This document shows, one piece after another, positions 4,199 to 5,980 of a DNA stretch of 5,980 bases. The position numbers were made by a program, and so were the translations under genes. Each line of letters starts with the position of its first letter. Within the stretch, counting starts at the first letter, position 1. The notes beneath the pieces were generated by a model that saw only the letters and a program-made list of their open reading frames with translations, had not been told where the DNA came from and ran no database searches. The DNA comes from Solirubrobacterales bacterium 70-9 (lineage in GTDB: Bacteria > Actinomycetota > Thermoleophilia > Solirubrobacterales > 70-9): NCBI GenBank assembly GCA_001898095.1, contig MKSH01000158.1:6364-12343 (forward strand), written 5' to 3'.

Positions 4199-5143
4199 AT
4201 GCCACCGGCCAACAGGAACAATCCCCGTCGAGCCAAGTCCTCGACTTCCGACTACTCGGTGTCCGAGTTCCTGGCCGACTTCCCCGACGATGCCGCCTGT
4301 CTCGACTACCTCTGGCGCACCCGCCACTCGGAGGACGGCGAACACGCCGAATGCCCGAAGTGTGAGCAGGCGCGCGTGTTCAAGCGCTACGAGACCAAGC
4401 AGCAACGGCAATCGTGGACCTGTACGGCTTGCGGCCACCACCTGCACCCCACTGCGGGGACGATCTTCCATCGTTCCTCGACCTCGCTCCGGCTGTGGTT
4501 CCACGCCATGTATCTGATGACGAGCACTCGCTGCGGGATCTCCGCGAAACAGCTTGAGCGGGAGTTGGGCGTCCACTACAAGACCGCGTGGCGCATGTTC
4601 AACAAGATCCGCAACGAGTTGATGAACGATGAGGGCGACGAGCAGTTGACCGGGAAGGTGGAGGTCGATGAGACCTCCTGGGGCGGGAAGCCGCGCCGCA
4701 AGATGACGCGCTCGGAAGCGCAGCAGTTCCGCGAGGCCAAGACGACGGTCCTCGGGATGGTCGAGCGTGAAGGGCGAGTGCGTCTACGCGTCATCGAGTC
4801 GCGCCGGGGCGAGCCGCTCAGTTCAGCGGTGCGGACGCATGTGGACCCGGCCGCGTTCATGCTCACCGACGATTGGGTCGCCTACAAGCCGCTTCGCCGC
4901 GAAGGCTACGCCGGGGCGATCATCAATCATTCCGCCGGCTCCTACGTCTGGGGCGATGTCCACACGAACACCATCGAGGGATTCTTCGGCAACCTCAAGA
5001 CGGGGATGCGCGGCGCCTACAAGCACGTCTCCGACAGGTGGCTCCAGTCCTACCTTGACGAGTACGCGTGGCGCTACAACCAGCGCTTCCGCGACCATCG
5101 GTCGATGTTCCATCGACTGCTTGAGGAGTCGGCGCAGCAATGA
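4199..5143 (+). CDS. IS1595-type DDE transposase (second element)
   Basis: The 314-residue protein has the same plan as the first transposase. The zinc ribbon is C52-x2-C55 and C75-x2-C78; a helix-turn-helix-like stretch covers about 111-140; catalytic Asp157 is in VEVDETSWGG, Asp224/225 in LTDDWVAY, and NTIEGFFGNLK lies at 257-267. It is full length and intact. The core (about 111-236) is identical to the other transposase except for one residue (His126 versus Thr), while the first 100 residues and the C-terminal 20 differ strongly (for example QRFRDHRSMFHRLLEE versus ARRQPGGYFEQLLHR). DNA of the core differs mainly at third codon positions. The start follows the leaderless promoter. Its stop overlaps the ATG of the HTH gene (ATGA), so the two are one operon. 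Confidence 0.95.
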   Translation: MPPANRNNPRRAKSSTSDYSVSEFLADFPDDAACLDYLWRTRHSEDGEHAECPKCEQARVFKRYETKQQRQSWTCTACGHHLHPTAGTIFHRSSTSLRLWFHAMYLMTSTRCGISAKQLERELGVHYKTAWRMFNKIRNELMNDEGDEQLTGKVEVDETSWGGKPRRKMTRSEAQQFREAKTTVLGMVEREGRVRLRVIESRRGEPLSSAVRTHVDPAAFMLTDDWVAYKPLRREGYAGAIINHSAGSYVWGDVHTNTIEGFFGNLKTGMRGAYKHVSDRWLQSYLDEYAWRYNQRFRDHRSMFHRLLEESAQQ

Positions 5144-5355
5144 ACGGGGAGTGGCATCGCGCCTTGCGCGAACTCCGGAAAGCCGCCAAGCGCCGCGACA
5201 AGGCCGACAAGGACCGGCGTCAGGCCGCTGAAGATGTTCGGACCTTCATCAGGGTGGCTCGGCACGCCGGGGTGCCGATCACCCAGATTGCTGCGGAGGC
5301 TGGCCTTTCCCGCCAGGCCGTTTACGACGTACTGGGGGAGCGACTTTCCGCATAG
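5140..5355 (+). CDS. Small helix-turn-helix protein coupled to the transposase
   Basis: It encodes 71 residues: a basic, Arg/Lys/Ala/Glu-rich long helix (about 5-40, probably coiled coil), then a classic helix-turn-helix at 47-66 (ITQIAAEAGLSRQAVYDVLG). The HTH resembles those of small actinobacterial regulators and resolvase-type C-terminal domains; there is no catalytic part, so a DNA-binding role is inferred. The ATG overlaps the transposase stop codon (ATGA), and GAGGAG lies 11 nt upstream, indicating translational coupling. It is a good candidate for the repressor of the twin palindromes over the operon's promoter. The alternative is a transposition accessory protein binding the element's ends. 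Its 3' end overlaps a minus-strand reading frame with the IPVP motif. Confidence 0.8.
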   Translation: MNGEWHRALRELRKAAKRRDKADKDRRQAAEDVRTFIRVARHAGVPITQIAAEAGLSRQAVYDVLGERLSA

Positions 5356-5485
5356 CTGAGTCGAAGTCCCCTTTGCTGGGGACCGGGATCTCAAGGCCCC
5401 TCTCGGTTCTCTGTTTGCGCCGGGCTATGAACTCAGTGTAAGGCGGAACGCCGGAGGTGGGAAAGGAGTCGTCTGTGTCGAACAC
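5279..5485 (-). pseudogene. IPVP-motif small protein, remnant or with unclear start
   Basis: The minus-strand frame contains GLEIPVPSKGDFDSAMRKVA (5400-5341), aligning with DIPVPKRSVFEDLVRKVTKK of the cargo protein at 1810-1956: IPVP, Phe and RKV coincide with the same spacing. After it come basic residues (RRKRPGGKGQ) and a stop at 5279. No ATG lies upstream of the motif; only GTG codons at 5485 or 5527 are in frame, neither with a Shine-Dalgarno site, and both overlap the start of the plus-strand gene at 5475. So it is either a decayed copy or a gene whose start I cannot see. It is convergent to the transposase-HTH operon and overlaps the HTH gene's 3' end, just as the IPVP gene in the first element is convergent to its transposase. 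Confidence 0.4.
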
Positions 5486-5678
5486 CCCCGATATGGCGCA
5501 GTCACTCGTCGCGGGAGAGCCGTACACGGACGATCACTGGCCCCACGGTCTTTCGTGCGGCCAGTGTCGCCACGTGTTCACGGAGCCAGAGCGCTTCTCC
5601 GGACGCGTTTACGCGTTCGCGGGAGACTGCCCGCTCGTGGAGATCGTCTGCATCCCCTGCGCTACGACTGTTCGGTGA
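5475..5678 (+). CDS. Small CxxC/CxxC probable zinc-binding protein
   Basis: It encodes 67 residues from a GTG start at 5475, chosen because AAAGGAG ends 6 nt before it; the in-frame GTG at 5457 would put this ribosome binding site inside the gene. Residues 1-25 are polar (ending in DDHWPHG). Two knuckles, C28-x2-C31 and C59-x2-C62, enclose a beta-rich stretch (RVYAFAGDCPLVEIVCIPC), the layout of a zinc ribbon; Cys52 is extra. I do not recognise a named family, and DNA, RNA or protein binding are all possible. Its 3' end overlaps the convergent DUF1508 gene by 17 bp. It is unclear whether it belongs to the second element or to the host. Confidence 0.65.
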   Translation: MSNTPDMAQSLVAGEPYTDDHWPHGLSCGQCRHVFTEPERFSGRVYAFAGDCPLVEIVCIPCATTVR

Positions 5679-5856
5679 CGATCAGCGCCCTTGGGGCGTC
5701 GCGCTGGACGCGGGCGGCAGCCTGCTCGCAGCCCGATTTGGAAACGTAGGCCTCGGCGGAGTCGGCAATGATCTCGTGGTTGCCGGCAGCCCTCAGCCGC
5801 CAGCGCCATTCGCCAGCGCGGTCACGGTAGACGTAGAAAAACGGAGCTTCAGACAT
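5662..5856 (-). CDS. DUF1508 (YegP-like) protein
   Basis: The 64-residue protein matches a single DUF1508 unit: FYVYRDRAGEWRWRLRAAGN, then HEIIADSAEAYVSKSGCEQA and AARVQRDAPRALI. The order strand-strand-strand-helix with E/AYxxKxxCExAIxxV is typical of the family; the E. coli member YegP has two such units. The function is not established; the fold is a small alpha/beta domain sometimes found with stress genes. The start is ATG 5856, preceded by AAAGGAACC at 5869-5861; an in-frame longer version up to 5955 has no such site and lacks family resemblance. It is convergent with the CxxC gene at 5475-5678. Confidence 0.85.
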   Translation of the reverse strand: MSEAPFFYVYRDRAGEWRWRLRAAGNHEIIADSAEAYVSKSGCEQAAARVQRDAPRALIVTEQS

Positions 5857-5869
5857 CGATGGTTCCTTT

Positions 5870-5980
5870 CGTTGTTCTCTGAGACCCGCCGAGATCAGCC
5901 TGCGGGAACAGGCATATATGGGAACTCGTTGGGTAGGAGGATGGTCCAGGGCCATCCGGACGGAACCGATCCGATCCGAA
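5870..5980. other. Upstream region of the DUF1508 gene, no gene called
   Basis: This edge stretch would hold the promoter of the minus-strand DUF1508 gene. AT-rich CATATATG at 5911-5919 is the only possible -10-like element. GGATGGTCC and GGCCATCC (5939-5957) form a short imperfect inverted repeat. A plus-strand ATG at 5941 is preceded directly by AGGAGG with no spacer; the reading frame runs off the window and is not called. Confidence 0.3.

Larger units (their letters stand above)
4020..5400 (+). mobile_element. Second IS1595-type element, ends not found (approximate limits)
   Basis: An intact IS1595-type transposase, a translationally coupled HTH gene and a convergent IPVP-type reading frame make a second transposon module. 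I searched both flanks for an inverted pair with an 8-bp direct repeat and found none that stands above chance; the terminal core CACACTTATCCC occurs at 3369 but has no partner to the right. The limits given only cover the terminator upstream to the IPVP remnant downstream. The zinc-ribbon region differs from that of the first transposase, so different terminal repeats are expected. Confidence 0.5.

Noticed and set aside
3681..5377. The 11-bp string TCCCCTTTGCT occurs at 3681-3691 and 5367-5377, possible direct repeats flanking the second element.
   Set aside because: The sequences just inside show no inverted repeat, 11 bp is longer than the family's duplication, and shared 11-mers are expected by chance in a window this size.
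5366..5383. Hairpin GTCCCC-TTTGCT-GGGGAC as a terminator of the transposase-HTH operon.
   Set aside because: Short 6-bp stem without T-tract, and it lies in the conserved IPVP reading frame (codes for VPSKGD), which explains the bases.
4110..5440. GCCTTAC near 4110 and its inverse near 5430 as terminal repeats of the second element.
   Set aside because: Only 7 bp match, no extension and no flanking 8-bp direct repeat.
5935..5980. AGGAGG followed directly by ATG, opening a plus-strand frame to the window end.
   Set aside because: No spacer between the ribosome binding site and the start, only 13 codons visible, and no recognisable protein.
1..5980. tRNA genes, rRNA, CRISPR arrays or a replication origin.
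   Set aside because: No cloverleaf with T-loop, no regularly spaced repeats and no iteron or DnaA-box cluster seen on either strand.

Overview
The window looks like a piece of a high-GC actinobacterial genome. The signs are GC-rich codon use, a resuscitation-promoting-factor-like (Rpf) muralytic protein, an HD-domain protein of a type common in Actinobacteria, and several genes that appear leaderless (a TANNNT -10 box 6-8 nt before the start codon). A Thermoleophilia-type lineage is my guess only. No rRNA, tRNA or CRISPR array is visible.

Layout. Positions 1-952 (minus strand) are host chromosome: an Rpf-like secreted protein (407-952) and the N-terminal part of an HD-domain protein (1-322, cut by the window edge). 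Positions 999-3360 are a complete, well-delimited IS1595-type insertion element. It has 29-bp terminal inverted repeats (25/29 identical) and 8-bp direct repeats CGGGCCAT (991-998 and 3361-3368). It carries a DDE transposase (2396-3325, minus), a 24-residue membrane peptide with a very strong ribosome binding site (2163-2237, minus), a 48-residue basic protein with an IPVP motif (1810-1956, plus) and an HNH-like zinc protein (1065-1811, minus). So it is a transposon with cargo, not a bare IS. Directly beyond its right target duplication lies a second copy of the outermost 15 bp of the terminal repeat (3369-3383), giving a perfect palindrome around the 8-bp duplication.

Positions 3374-3997 hold an uncertain minus-strand ORF and a small YjzC-like protein with a strong Shine-Dalgarno site. 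A second IS1595-type transposase follows on the plus strand (4199-5143), translationally coupled by an ATGA overlap to a small helix-turn-helix protein (5140-5355). Its promoter is leaderless, and two GTCAA-N5-TTGAC palindromes sit on the -35 and -10 boxes, which suggests repression by the coupled HTH protein. No ends of this second element could be found. Convergent to it is a minus-strand stretch (about 5333-5398) encoding a relative of the IPVP protein of the first element, so both transposases have an IPVP-type reading frame convergent to them.

The two transposases are mosaic. Their catalytic cores are identical in protein over more than 100 residues, with only synonymous differences where I compared the DNA. 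The zinc-ribbon N-termini and extreme C-termini are clearly different.

The right edge (5475-5856) has a small CxxC/CxxC protein on the plus strand and a convergent DUF1508 (YegP-like) protein on the minus strand.
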